In this document: positions 1 through 7,880 of the stretch, piece after piece
How the letters are laid out: each line of letters begins with the position of its first letter
Position numbering within the stretch: the first letter of the stretch is position 1
From: Desulfatiglans sp.
GTDB lineage: Bacteria > Desulfobacterota > DSM-4660 > Desulfatiglandales > HGW-15
DNA length: 34,812 nucleotides
Assembly: GCA_012513605.1 (NCBI GenBank)
Contig: JAAZBV010000065.1
Location: forward strand, 1-34,812
Direction: 5' to 3'
Position numbers and translations under genes: made by a program
The notes under the pieces: generated by a model
The model's database searches: none
The model's input: only the letters and a program-made list of their open reading frames with translations
Told to the model about the DNA's origin: nothing

Positions 1-24
1 AATGGTAATAACACAACCCATGAA

Positions 25-135
25 TTATAATTCTCCCTGTTTTGCCATTATATCCTTCAAACACTCAACAATATCAACCTGATTCACACCAGAGAACAAC
101 AACCTCTGCCCGGGGGCACATTCACCACTGTTCGT
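25..135 (-). pseudogene. Possible C-terminal relic of an unrecognised gene
   Basis: Read on the minus strand, this stretch encodes about 36 residues ending KDIMAKQGEL followed by TAA. The composition looks protein-like (for example CAPGQRLLFSGVNQVDIVE), but the frame opens directly after a stop and has no ribosome binding site. Just upstream, another minus frame gives NQAVYPVYKELNEQW before its own stop, so a frameshifted remnant is possible. I do not recognise the family. It may be chance coding resemblance in the intergenic region that carries the DnaA box and the parS sites. Confidence 0.2.
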
Positions 136-143
136 TTAATTCT

Positions 144-152
144 TTATACACA
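144..152 (+). promoter_or_regulatory. Consensus DnaA box TTATACACA
   Basis: TTATACACA matches the DnaA-box consensus TTATNCACA exactly. It lies about 145 bp from the first parS site and about 1.2 kb upstream of the divergent dnaA paralogue at 1323. I found no second consensus box by eye in 1-1310, so a functional DnaA cluster here is not demonstrated. Confidence 0.4.
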
Positions 153-296
153 GGGTATACAGCCTGATTACCTGCTGCATGATCTTAATGAAAGGTAAGC
201 AGATAACACACTGTAAAAGCTTTGTATAGGAATTTCATTTTTATACCAAGGCAAAAATTCTAAACCTGCTGCGTTGCCACATAATCATAGCAATAA

Positions 297-312
297 TGTT
301 TCACGTGAAACA
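297..312. promoter_or_regulatory. parS: parS centromere site 1 (ParB-binding)
   Basis: TGTTTCACGTGAAACA is a perfect 16-bp palindrome identical to the bacterial parS consensus that ParB/Spo0J recognises. parS sites nucleate ParB spreading and condensin loading for chromosome segregation and normally cluster near the origin. That fits the dnaA-dnaN-gyrB-gyrA operon in the same window. No parA or parB gene is present here. Confidence 0.92.
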
Positions 313-332
313 CCCTTAAAAAAAGGAGGCAA

Positions 333-348
333 TGTTCCACGTGGAACA
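333..348. promoter_or_regulatory. parS: parS centromere site 2 (ParB-binding)
   Basis: TGTTCCACGTGGAACA is a second perfect 16-bp palindrome of the parS type, with C/G in place of T/A at the fifth base pair of each half site. It starts 36 bp after site 1 starts (20-bp gap). The two sites lie on nearly the same helical face spacing, about 3.4 turns apart. Confidence 0.88.
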
Positions 349-1310
349 TTTTATTAGGCACCGCACTCGTGAGACGGACCGCACCCTCCCCTCAATCACA
401 TATTTATCCCTTAACAAATTCACCGTATACGGTCAAAATTCGGGAATTTTGGCGGTTTTTGGCTCCTTTTCATTTCTTATTGTGCCCTTACATCAAGAGA
501 TACCCAATATGTTGTGTTATCAAAATAAAAATAACCTCAAAAAGAATAATTTATGCTTTTCTCTGCTGCATCATATAACTCATAAAAAATATATAACGGG
601 TATAAATAACAGCAGCCTTGCAGCAGAAGCCATCGATAGTTTAACAGAACCCGCAGCATCTTATATATAACTATTGCGCAATACCTCCATAATTATCCCA
701 TATAGTATTGTTTTAATTGGTTTTTTTCAGGTTTAAACAGAGAGTCAAAATTCTTCTAGTCACGAAAATATAATGAGAAGTTACAGAGTGACCACCCCGT
801 TTAATAAAATATTTTTTATAAATTATTTTTTTATGATTATTTTTTTATTAAATATTAGAAACCCCTTTTTCCTTTTATCAGGGCAGGTAACCTCTTAAAA
901 AGAAGAGAAATAATTCATTTTAACATTTTTCAATTTTGAAAAATTATGCCTTTTAAAAAGATTTTTCTGATTTTTTTAATGTTATTTTATCGTTATCAGT
1001 TGTATTTTAAAGTTTTTTAAAGATATTCAAAGATAATGATTTGTTAGTTTTTATCTTAACAAGATTAAAAAATAGCCGAAGCGGTTGAATTCAATAAAAT
1101 TTTCCGGTCTTTTAATAATCCCCTCTCTGTGACCGCCTTTAGCTCTTGGCATATTATTTTCTATTTAATCAATCGGTTATGGTCTGTCAGAATATTATGA
1201 AATCATAAGTCCTCCTCCTATCCCATTCCTTTTGACAGATTACGATGTTTATAAGATAAATGCCGCGTCTTGATCGTCATGTCTTTTAATAAAAATAAGA
1301 TCTATTTGTT
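349..1310. other. AT-rich non-coding region upstream of the dnaA paralogue
   Basis: Nearly 1 kb without a credible gene; the open frames at 332-670 have no ribosome binding site and no recognisable product. The stretch from about 800 to 1080 is very AT-rich, with long T and A runs. It includes a 9-bp inverted repeat with a 2-nt loop at 925-944 (ATTTTTCAA/TTGAAAAAT). With the parS sites and a DnaA box on its left and a DnaA-family gene on its right, it could include an unwinding or regulatory region, but this is inference. Confidence 0.5.
1232..1260 (+). promoter_or_regulatory. Putative sigma70 promoter of the dnaA paralogue
   Basis: A perfect -35 hexamer TTGACA (1232-1237) is followed after 17 bp by GATAAA (1255-1260), a 4/6 match to the -10 consensus. 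Transcription would start around 1267, leaving a leader of about 55 nt before the gene at 1323. Confidence 0.5.
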
Positions 1311-1322
1311 TTGGAGCAGAAC

Positions 1323-2669
1323 ATGAGCACATTGTTGGATGAATTAAAAAAACATGTAAAAGAACAAATTTCCGAAAAGAGTTATTCCATGTGGATTAAT
1401 CCTCTCTCTCTGATTGATGAAAAGGATGACGCCCTTGTTCTTGGCTGCCCTAACAAGTTTTCTATGAACTGGATCATGGAGCACTACAGCACTCTTTTAG
1501 ATGGAGGACTCAGGCTCCTGGGAAAAAACTGCAATGTTTTATTCAAGGTAGCTGCCCCTCCAAGAAAAAAGATTGAGCCGGATATGTTTCAGCCTTCTCC
1601 CCAGATGAATATCCCTAACATCTCTCCCAGAAGAGATAAGGGCAGGATCCGTTTTAACAGGGAGTTTACCTTTGACAGATTTGTTGTGGGCTCCTGCAAT
1701 GAATTTGCCTATTCTGTCTCAAAGGCAATGGCCTCAGGCGGTTCATGCTCCTATGACACCCTTTTTATGATGGCAAATACGGGCCTTGGAAAGAGCCATC
1801 TTTCCCAGTCCATCGGTCATATGCTGCTTGATAATAATCCTGATGTTCGTGCCTATTATATTACTGCAGAGGATTTTGTTAATGAGATGATCTTTGCACT
1901 TAAAAATAACAGGATAGATGAGTTCAAAAATAAATACCGTCGCTCATGTGATGTCCTCATGCTTGAAGAGGTGCATTTTTTAAGCGGCAAGGAAAAAATC
2001 CAGGCTGAACTGGGATACACGCTTGATGCCCTTGCAAATGACAGGAAAAAGCTGATTTTTACCAGTTCCCTGCTCCCAAAGGATATACCCAACATGTCCA
2101 GAGAGCTCTCATCAAGGCTTACCTCAGGGCTCATAACAACCCTTGACATGCCTGATTACAATACAAGGGTTAAAATCATAGAGAAGAAAGCCACCGAAAA
2201 TAATCTTATGCTCTCAGAGGAGATTGTTCATTTTTTTGCGGAAAAGCTTACAAAGGATATTAGGCAGATAGAAAGCGCTTTAAGGTGTTTTAAGGCAAAG
2301 GCTGACTTTATGAAGGTCAAGGCCGATATAAACCTTGCCAGGGAAATACTTAAATACCATATAACAGAACAGAGTACTATTTCGCTGGACAGTATAAAGA
2401 GGCTTGTATGTAAATATTACCAGATAGAGCACACTGTGCTCCCCTCCAGGTCCAGAAAAAAGATCCATGCATATCCCAGAAATATGTATGTCTATCTTTC
2501 ACGCAATTATTCTGCTGCAACACTTGAAGAGATAGGAAAATCCATAAACAGGAACCACTCTACTGTAATATATTCATCTGAAGTGATTGAGAAAAAACTA
2601 AGGGTCGATAAAAAGGTAAAAAATCAGGTGGATTTTTTAAGCGAAAAGATCAAGGAGTCTGCGGTATAA
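1323..2669 (+). CDS. Divergent DnaA-family replication initiator (paralogue 1)
   Basis: The 448-residue length and all four DnaA domains are present: domain I (about 1-65, with WINPL and CPNKF), a linker, the AAA+ domain from FTFDRFVVG (about 116), and a C-terminal helix-turn-helix with the signature NHSTV (411-415). ATPase motifs depart from canonical DnaA. Walker A reads ANTGLGKS (first Gly is Ala, K157), and Walker B ends EE (215-216) instead of DD. The Box VII arginine (SSRLTSGL, R265) and the sensor-2 arginine (DIRQIESAL, R314) are kept. The ATG at 1323 is preferred over the in-frame TTG at 1311 because GGAG (1313-1316) sits 6 nt upstream of it. It probably binds ATP and DNA. Whether it initiates replication or regulates it is unknown, because a second dnaA sits in the dnaN-gyrBA operon. 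Confidence 0.85.
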   Translation: MSTLLDELKKHVKEQISEKSYSMWINPLSLIDEKDDALVLGCPNKFSMNWIMEHYSTLLDGGLRLLGKNCNVLFKVAAPPRKKIEPDMFQPSPQMNIPNISPRRDKGRIRFNREFTFDRFVVGSCNEFAYSVSKAMASGGSCSYDTLFMMANTGLGKSHLSQSIGHMLLDNNPDVRAYYITAEDFVNEMIFALKNNRIDEFKNKYRRSCDVLMLEEVHFLSGKEKIQAELGYTLDALANDRKKLIFTSSLLPKDIPNMSRELSSRLTSGLITTLDMPDYNTRVKIIEKKATENNLMLSEEIVHFFAEKLTKDIRQIESALRCFKAKADFMKVKADINLAREILKYHITEQSTISLDSIKRLVCKYYQIEHTVLPSRSRKKIHAYPRNMYVYLSRNYSAATLEEIGKSINRNHSTVIYSSEVIEKKLRVDKKVKNQVDFLSEKIKESAV

Positions 2670-2709
2670 AAACCCTGACATAATAAGAACAAAACCCTAA
2701 TAACCCCCT

Positions 2710-2755
2710 AATATTTTGTTACGATAATATTTAAGAACAAATAAGGGGGTTTTTA
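2710..2755 (+). terminator. Hairpin between dnaA paralogue and PAP2 gene
   Basis: CCCCCTAAT and its near complement ATAAGGGGG flank a loop of about 30 nt, and the right arm is followed by TTTTTATT. It resembles an intrinsic terminator or attenuator for the dnaA paralogue. The right arm (AAGGGGG) is also the only Shine-Dalgarno candidate for the next gene, 8 nt from its ATG, so the hairpin could mask that site. Confidence 0.5.
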
Positions 2756-2757
2756 TT

Positions 2758-3291
2758 ATGGGTTTGCTTCAGAATGACAATTATATAGATAAGGTTTACC
2801 TTGATCTAATCTTTAATCTCGATGAGAAGAGGATATTTTCAACTATTCTCCCCTGGATATCACACAGTGCCAATGGATATTACTATCCGTTTATTCCACT
2901 AATTTTATTTTTTGTCGATCCTGCTAATGCCCTTTCGTTTCTTGTTTCAGCGCTGTTTGCCTTTGCTATTGAGCTTCCCGCTTACAAGATTATAAAAAGA
3001 TGTGCAAAAAGGTTTCGCCCTTATGAGGTTAATAAAAATATAAAGAACAGAATCATGCCCAGTGAAAGGTTCAGCCTTCCATCCGGCCACACGGCTGCTG
3101 CCTGGGTGATTGCCATACTTGTTGCACTGTATTATCCAATCCTGGCTATACCTGTGTTTATATGGGCGACACTGGTGGGTATCTCAAGAGTATACCTCGG
3201 GGTACATTACCCGACAGATATTCTCGCCGGATTTATCCTTGGGACATTAAGCGCTGTATCTTCCATATTAATAAAGGGGCAGATTTTTTAA
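2758..3291 (+). CDS. PAP2-family membrane phosphatase
   Basis: The 177-residue protein carries all three motifs of the PAP2 / undecaprenyl-diphosphatase-like superfamily. These are a K...RFRP motif near residue 85, PSGH (about 108-111) with the catalytic-site histidine, and SRVYLGVHYPTD (about 143-154) with the nucleophilic histidine and its aspartate. The rest is hydrophobic membrane helices. Family members hydrolyse lipid phosphates such as undecaprenyl pyrophosphate or phosphatidic acid; the exact substrate cannot be read from sequence. Its stop abuts the ATG of the glycosyltransferase gene, so the two are probably translated from one message and may act in the same lipid or envelope pathway. 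Confidence 0.85.
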   Translation: MGLLQNDNYIDKVYLDLIFNLDEKRIFSTILPWISHSANGYYYPFIPLILFFVDPANALSFLVSALFAFAIELPAYKIIKRCAKRFRPYEVNKNIKNRIMPSERFSLPSGHTAAAWVIAILVALYYPILAIPVFIWATLVGISRVYLGVHYPTDILAGFILGTLSAVSSILIKGQIF

Positions 3292-4323
3292 ATGAATATC
3301 TTGTACGGTGTACAGGCAACAGGGAACGGTCATATCAGCCGCTCCAGAGAAATCATACGATGCCTTAAAGAAAAAAGACATAATGTCTCTGTGATTCTAA
3401 GCGGTCGTGATCCCGCATTGTTATGGGATATGGATGAGTTTATGCCATATACCACATATAAAGGACTCACCTTTTCGACTTACAGGGGCAGGATCAGGTA
3501 TCTTGACACCATAAAAAATCTCGATCTAAGGGGATTCAATACAGATGTTAACAACTTTGATGCAGCCGGATATGATATTGTAATCACCGATTTTGAACCG
3601 GTTTCATCCAGGATAGCGAAAAAGCACCATATCCCCTCTATTGGTATTGGACATCAATATGCCTTTTACCATAACATCCCGACAGTATGGAAAACCGCTG
3701 TTTCAAGTTATATTATTAAAAACTTTGCTCCAGTAAATTATCCTGTTGGCCTTCACTGGCACCACTTTAACCAACCCATACTTCCCCCTGTTGTTCCAAG
3801 GTTAAATGAAAATGTATCCTCAATAGAAAATAAAATCATTGTTTATCTGCCCTTTGAAGAACAGGAGGATATCCTGGACCTGATTGCACCTTTTAAGGAT
3901 TATGATTTTTTTGTCTATCATAAATTTGAAACCCATTTGGTTAAAGAAAATATTCATCTATGTCCATTCTCCAGAAATGGTTTTCTAAATGATCTCATGG
4001 AATGCAGCGGAGTGATCACCAATGCAGGCTTTGAGCTTGTAAGTGAGGCCCTTACAATAGGAAAAAAGATACTTTTAAAACCCCTAGCAGGCCAGATGGA
4101 ACAACTCTCAAATGCGAAGGCCATTACAATGCTTTCTCTTGGGCAGGCGATGAAAAGGCCGAACAGGCGCGAAGTAGAAACCTTTTTAAACCTGCCTCTG
4201 GCATCTCCAATTAATTACCCTTATACTGCGGAGATTATAGCAGATATGATTGATTCCAGGGCCTGGACACATATGAGCAGGTTTGTTAAGGATGCTTGGG
4301 CGAATGTCAATATAGCCTTTTAA
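3292..4323 (+). CDS. MurG-like glycosyltransferase (MJ1255/VC2487-type)
   Basis: This 343-residue protein begins MNILYGVQATGNGHISRS, the glycine-rich N-terminus of the GT-B glycosyltransferase group that includes MurG-like MJ1255-family proteins. A second-half acceptor/donor region reads SGVITNAGFELVSEALTIGKKILLKPLAGQ-like, typical of a nucleotide-sugar binding GT-B fold (about 235-270). It starts at the base directly after the stop of the PAP2 gene, which implies translational coupling. The acceptor is likely a lipid or cell-envelope precursor, which is inferred from the PAP2 neighbour. It ends convergently, overlapping the glycosyltransferase remnant on the other strand by 4 bp. Confidence 0.75.
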   Translation: MNILYGVQATGNGHISRSREIIRCLKEKRHNVSVILSGRDPALLWDMDEFMPYTTYKGLTFSTYRGRIRYLDTIKNLDLRGFNTDVNNFDAAGYDIVITDFEPVSSRIAKKHHIPSIGIGHQYAFYHNIPTVWKTAVSSYIIKNFAPVNYPVGLHWHHFNQPILPPVVPRLNENVSSIENKIIVYLPFEEQEDILDLIAPFKDYDFFVYHKFETHLVKENIHLCPFSRNGFLNDLMECSGVITNAGFELVSEALTIGKKILLKPLAGQMEQLSNAKAITMLSLGQAMKRPNRREVETFLNLPLASPINYPYTAEIIADMIDSRAWTHMSRFVKDAWANVNIAF

Positions 4324-4871
4324 GCGGCTGCATCATAGTAGGCCCAGTCTTTGGGATAAAGAGATTCAAAGGTAAGTTTCTCAACAGATGTCCATGGGCT
4401 CTTCCTTATCAGTTCCTTCCTTATTCCCTTTTCTTCAAGCGCCTTACCTGTAGTGTATGATGAGACAAATACCCTCTCTGTATGATTATAAAACCATACT
4501 ATGAATTTCCACACAAGTTCGCTTATATTGTGATCGGTTGTAAGCCTTTCTGCCAGCTGTGGAAAGGCGGCATTGTATGTGCTGTAATGCGGAAGCCCTA
4601 ATATCTTTGCTGTAAGCATTGCAGCCAATCCCATAGACCCGGGTGTAGAGCTGTAAATATGAGTATAGCCCTCCTTTTTACTGTCAATACCTGCCCCTGT
4701 CTTTACAACCGCCATCATGCCCTGATCATTGCCGATGATCTTTCTTGCCTGAGACAGCAGTTGGCTCAAAAAGCCCTCATCCCTGTTTTTGTGGAAATAA
4801 TCAGGTCGTCTGTATCCTATATGCCCCCTGAGGCTTTTGTAGATTGTCTCCTGCCTGTTTCCATTTATCAA
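4320..4871 (-). pseudogene. Truncated GT-4-type glycosyltransferase N-domain (remnant)
   Basis: The 183 residues resemble the middle of a GT4/GT1 glycosyltransferase N-terminal Rossmann domain. STPGSMGLAAMLTAKILGLP, then Y(S/N)xAFPQ, WFYNHTERVFVSS and T.KALEEKGI match the usual STPGPxGLAAL...YHTAFPQ...VFVPS...L.xxGI pattern. A full enzyme has about 380 residues; the C-terminal nucleotide-sugar domain is absent and the end looks unrelated. Coding similarity continues a few codons upstream of the TTG start (RFAEKIL) to a stop at about 4908, so the N-terminus is cut too. Probably a decayed fragment. Confidence 0.6.
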
Positions 4872-4966
4872 TATCTTTTCAGCAAAACGAAGGAGCAGTT
4901 AAAGATTAACGAGTGTCTGTGTAGCGTTATATAAGGATATTATTAGGCGCTGATTTATTAAAACAA

Positions 4967-5002
4967 GAGCGGTGATAGCAGTTTTTACTGTTACCACCGC
5001 TC
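4967..5002 (-). terminator. Intrinsic terminator of the porin gene
   Basis: GAGCGGTGATAGCAGT and ACTGTTACCACCGCTC form a long stem with two internal mismatches around a TTTT loop. On the minus strand the stem is followed by TTGTTTT, as expected for termination of the leftward porin transcript 23 bp after its stop. Confidence 0.8.
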
Positions 5003-5024
5003 ATTTACAATTTACAGATATTGT

Positions 5025-6278
5025 TTAGAACTTAACCACCAGATCAGCCTGAAAGAGTCCCTCTTTCCTTGTAGTATTACCAAGTATCGGCTTTGCATGA
5101 TAATAATCAAGCCCAAGGGTTATATTTTTTGCAAGTCCGATGATTAGTTCATATTCCATCCCCTTGACATCGGTCGCGCCACTGTAGAAATCGCTATCAG
5201 GCAGAAAATCCGCCCAGGCATCTTTCTCAAGTTTTCTGTAGTTGACCTTTACCTGCCAGTCCTTCGCGGCTTTTATGCTCTTGTCTCCAAAGCTGAAACC
5301 ATACAGAAAGCCCTTATTGTTTGCATCTGCATCAGAATTAACATACTGGCCAAACAGAGAGAGAGATTCCACCAATTTAATCTTTTCAGAGAGCTTGAAA
5401 GCGATCTCTCCGTCCAGTGTAATGCCATCATATTCATAGAGCCAGTTGTTAGTCTCTGAAATCCTTGTGTTTGAATTGCTTGAGTGCTCGGAAAAGTCAT
5501 TACCTTCCATATCAGAAAAATTATAATAGGCAGCAGCAAACTTAAGATCAATATTTTTGTTTATGTTTGTTTTGATCCCTGATTGCAGCACGGTCATAGT
5601 GGGATCTGATTTTGAGCTGCTGTATTCATCAAGCAGAAAATATGCAGGGGTAGCAAATATCTCAAGATTATCCTTCACCTTAAAGTTAAGGGTTGCTGCA
5701 AGACCATCAGGGTAAATATCAGTATCCCATAAAAGGTCCTTTGTTCCCCAGATGGGGTTTGCTATCTTACCGGCCATTATGCTTATACTCTTAATGGGAC
5801 TGTACTTTGCATATGCATAATCAAGCCTGATATCCGGTGTCTGGAAGGTGTTTTCAAGTGTCTGATTTGTTGATCTCGGGTCTGATCCACCGGTTGCAAG
5901 ACCAATGGCTCCTTCCCATTTATCATTAGGTTTTGAAACAACACCGAGTCTCGCCCTTATTCTGCCCCTGTCACGTGAAACCCTTCCATCATTATCCGTG
6001 TCCTGACTCTGATAACGTATACGTACATCACCTTTAACCTCTGTGTTTTTTATCCATTTTGGGAGTTCGAATCCTTCTTTAACGGCCCCGGCAGTTACCT
6101 TCTTTTCCTTTTCACCATCCTTTTTCATCTCATCTGAAAGACCTTTGGCCTCTTCCTTTGTAAGGATGTTTTTTTCCACAAGCTTATTAAGCAGGATATC
6201 AACATCCCCTGCATACGCTGCCCCTGTAAAAAGAAATACGCCTGCAATAAATGTAGTAATCATATTTTTCAGTTTCAT
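5025..6278 (-). CDS. Putative outer-membrane porin, PhoB-regulated
   Basis: The 417-residue protein has a cleavable signal peptide (KNMITTFIAGVFLFTGAAYA, cleavage about residue 23). A short charged helical segment (NKLVEKNILTKEEAKGLSDE) follows, and then alternating beta-strand sequence ends in a C-terminal Phe (LVVKF), the usual signal for outer-membrane barrel assembly. This architecture matches the 'putative porin' family of Gram-negative bacteria. The start has a strong AAGGAGAG ribosome site. A two-repeat Pho box lies 144 bp upstream, so it likely serves anion or phosphate uptake under phosphate limitation. Substrate specificity is not readable from sequence. Confidence 0.75.
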   Translation of the reverse strand: MKLKNMITTFIAGVFLFTGAAYAGDVDILLNKLVEKNILTKEEAKGLSDEMKKDGEKEKKVTAGAVKEGFELPKWIKNTEVKGDVRIRYQSQDTDNDGRVSRDRGRIRARLGVVSKPNDKWEGAIGLATGGSDPRSTNQTLENTFQTPDIRLDYAYAKYSPIKSISIMAGKIANPIWGTKDLLWDTDIYPDGLAATLNFKVKDNLEIFATPAYFLLDEYSSSKSDPTMTVLQSGIKTNINKNIDLKFAAAYYNFSDMEGNDFSEHSSNSNTRISETNNWLYEYDGITLDGEIAFKLSEKIKLVESLSLFGQYVNSDADANNKGFLYGFSFGDKSIKAAKDWQVKVNYRKLEKDAWADFLPDSDFYSGATDVKGMEYELIIGLAKNITLGLDYYHAKPILGNTTRKEGLFQADLVVKF

Positions 6279-6421
6279 TTATAAATCTCTCCTTTATGTT
6301 TTATGTTTCTAATTTTAATAATTTCTTTAATAATCAGATGCACTGCATCTCTTCCCCATAAGAATTCCTTAATGACACATAGCGCATTCTTGCTAACAAA
6401 TATTTAATATTAATGAATATA

Positions 6422-6439
6422 AGGTTAGGTTTTTGTTAG
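6422..6439 (-). promoter_or_regulatory. Pho box upstream of the porin
   Basis: Heptamers AGGTTAG (6422) and TTGTTAG (6433), read on the plus strand, begin exactly 11 bp apart. Reverse-complemented they read CTAACAA and CTAACCT in the direction of the porin, equivalent to the CTGTCAT half-sites of the PhoB box. A TAATAT -10 candidate follows after 9 nt (6407-6412), the same geometry seen at the other Pho boxes here. Confidence 0.65.
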
Positions 6440-6541
6440 ATTTACGACATAGCTATATGATCATTAAGGCGGATATCATTATGATATAGGTGTAAAAAAA
6501 TGAAAGGTTTAAGTGCGGGGATAAATACACCATTGGAATCA

Positions 6542-7396
6542 TTATTTTTTTGATGAATCCCATATCCCATTCCAGGAACCTAATGGTTCATTTTTAGCAA
6601 GCCTCTCACACCTGTTGGCCATTATGGAACCTGTGCCAAGGCCATATTCCCGGTAGATTTCGAGAAAGATTTCCTTTGCACCTTTCCAGTCACGGTTACA
6701 ATACCTGTCATAGGCTTCATTATACGCGGGAATAGTTTTTTTCTTTATTTCAAACCTCGGATCATTATCAAGCAGAAGCTCATAAAGAGTTACAGGCTCC
6801 TTAAAACCATATAAAACAAGGTTGTCTATAAAGCGGTAGGAAAACCTTGGGTCCGATTCCACATAGCCACGAATAAAATTCAAGAAATGCTGCGATATAA
6901 GCACTCTGGCATCATAACGCTTTGATAAACTCTCTATCCGGGCTGCCTCGTGGACAGCATTTCCCAGAGCATGGTATCTGTTATCAAAGGCATAGTAGGT
7001 AAATGAAACCCTGCCGATTGTAATGCCGCAACCCATATCTATTTTGGGGCGTAAAATTTCATCCCTGAATGATTCATTGTATCTTCTCATACCGGTTGTA
7101 AGGCGATATATATTTTCCAGGATGTACTTGCCATTATCCTCCGGGAATACCGCCATAATACCGTCCCCATAAATCTCTGCAAATGTATTTTCATGAGAAA
7201 GGTAGAGCTCAATATAGGCTGCTTCATGCACATCTGTTATGAACTTTTCATAGGTGAATTCACCATCGCGGCTCTTGTCTGCCTCACGATATATACCTTT
7301 TTCAAAATTCAGCAATATATTGGTTGAATCCCTGAGATCTGCAAAAAGGACGATCCTGTTTGTTTTTTCGTTTGATATTGTATTTTTAAAGACCAT
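6542..7396 (-). CDS. Class III nucleotidyl cyclase-like protein with degenerate active site
   Basis: The 284 residues match the adenylate/guanylate cyclase catalytic domain. The first metal aspartate is in LFADLRDST (D20), the second in YGDGIMAVF (D78), and the GNAVHEAARIE segment (145-155) retains R153. Other catalytic positions differ: the base-recognition Lys before YGDG is Glu (AEIYGDG), the base-recognition Asp is Asn146, and the ribose-orienting Asn is His149. The metal sites remain, so a cyclase with altered specificity or a regulatory pseudo-enzyme are both possible. No transmembrane or sensor domain precedes it. About 75 C-terminal residues (from YELLLDNDPRF) resemble a helical tail of unknown role. 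It is divergent from the Pho-controlled small membrane gene; no Pho box points toward it. Confidence 0.75.
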   Translation of the reverse strand: MVFKNTISNEKTNRIVLFADLRDSTNILLNFEKGIYREADKSRDGEFTYEKFITDVHEAAYIELYLSHENTFAEIYGDGIMAVFPEDNGKYILENIYRLTTGMRRYNESFRDEILRPKIDMGCGITIGRVSFTYYAFDNRYHALGNAVHEAARIESLSKRYDARVLISQHFLNFIRGYVESDPRFSYRFIDNLVLYGFKEPVTLYELLLDNDPRFEIKKKTIPAYNEAYDRYCNRDWKGAKEIFLEIYREYGLGTGSIMANRCERLAKNEPLGSWNGIWDSSKK

Positions 7397-7480
7397 CTTT
7401 TTTTACAATTATAAATTCCAATCCTTTGATAAAATCCCCGGAGTAAGCGTAAATAATACAACCAAATAAAATTTAACCTC

Positions 7481-7517
7481 TTCGTATATGAATTTTATAC
7501 GCTTTTATATTCGTATA
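7481..7517. repeat. Small repeat cluster in the divergent promoter region
   Basis: TTCGTATA occurs twice in direct orientation (7481 and 7510), with an inverted TATACG (7496-7501) between them. This could be an operator for the cyclase-like gene whose start is at 7396. No other feature is evident in 7397-7600. Confidence 0.3.
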
Positions 7518-7600
7518 GTTTTACCACAGTATGAAGAAAGTGTAATTTTATTTTCACTGCTTTTCACCTCCCTCATTCTAGCTCTAATGCAATATATCCC

Positions 7601-7654
7601 CTGACAATAATCTAACATGAGACTAACAAGTTCCTAATAAAAGGGTGGTAAACT
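7601..7654 (+). promoter_or_regulatory. Four-repeat Pho box and -10 of the small membrane gene
   Basis: Four heptamers CTGACAA, CTAACAT, CTAACAA and CTAATAA start at 7601, 7612, 7623 and 7634, an exact 11-bp period. They are followed after 8 nt by TAAACT (7649-7654) as -10. This is the architecture of a PhoB-activated promoter with two tandem dimer sites replacing the -35, reading rightward into the gene at 7681. Confidence 0.75.
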
Positions 7655-7680
7655 CTTATCAGAAAAAGGAGAATACTATT

Positions 7681-7875
7681 ATGATTATATTTCTTTATAT
7701 ACTGGCAATTTTATGGGTAATCTCTCTTTTCCAGTTTGCCAGGATCAAAATATCGTTATCTGATAAACAGTCAGAACCACTTTGGATTCACAAAGACTGG
7801 GGCTTCCTGCTTTACATGAGGATAAGCGGAATTTTTATTTTATCTGTCATAGTTGTTATTATTAACTTAATATAA
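7681..7875 (+). CDS. Small membrane protein, predicted Pho-regulon member
   Basis: A 64-residue protein of unrecognised family with two hydrophobic helices: residues 2-20 (IIFLYILAILWVISLFQFA) and 46-64 (ISGIFILSVIVVIINLI region). A short polar loop with SDKQSEPLWIHKDWG joins them. The ATG at 7681 has AAGGAGA 8 nt upstream, which makes it a better start than the earlier in-frame codon at 7645. A strong four-repeat Pho box lies directly upstream. Its stop lies 5 bp from the convergent phoU stop. By position and control it may modulate the Pst transporter or PhoR in the inner membrane, but that is inference. Confidence 0.7.
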   Translation: MIIFLYILAILWVISLFQFARIKISLSDKQSEPLWIHKDWGFLLYMRISGIFILSVIVVIINLI

Positions 7876-7880
7876 ATTTT

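Noticed and set aside
332-670. Open frame of 112 residues in the parS region
   Set aside because: It starts inside the second parS palindrome, has no ribosome site, and its product has low-complexity AT-derived residues without any family signature.
4659-4934. Plus-strand open frame of 91 residues over the glycosyltransferase remnant
   Set aside because: It is an antisense shadow. The minus-strand product has clear glycosyltransferase motifs and this one has none.
5967-5982. Third parS-like site inside the porin gene (contains TCACGTGAAAC)
   Set aside because: Only 12 of 16 positions match the palindrome and the left half is poor. It lies in coding sequence, so chance is more likely than a ParB site.
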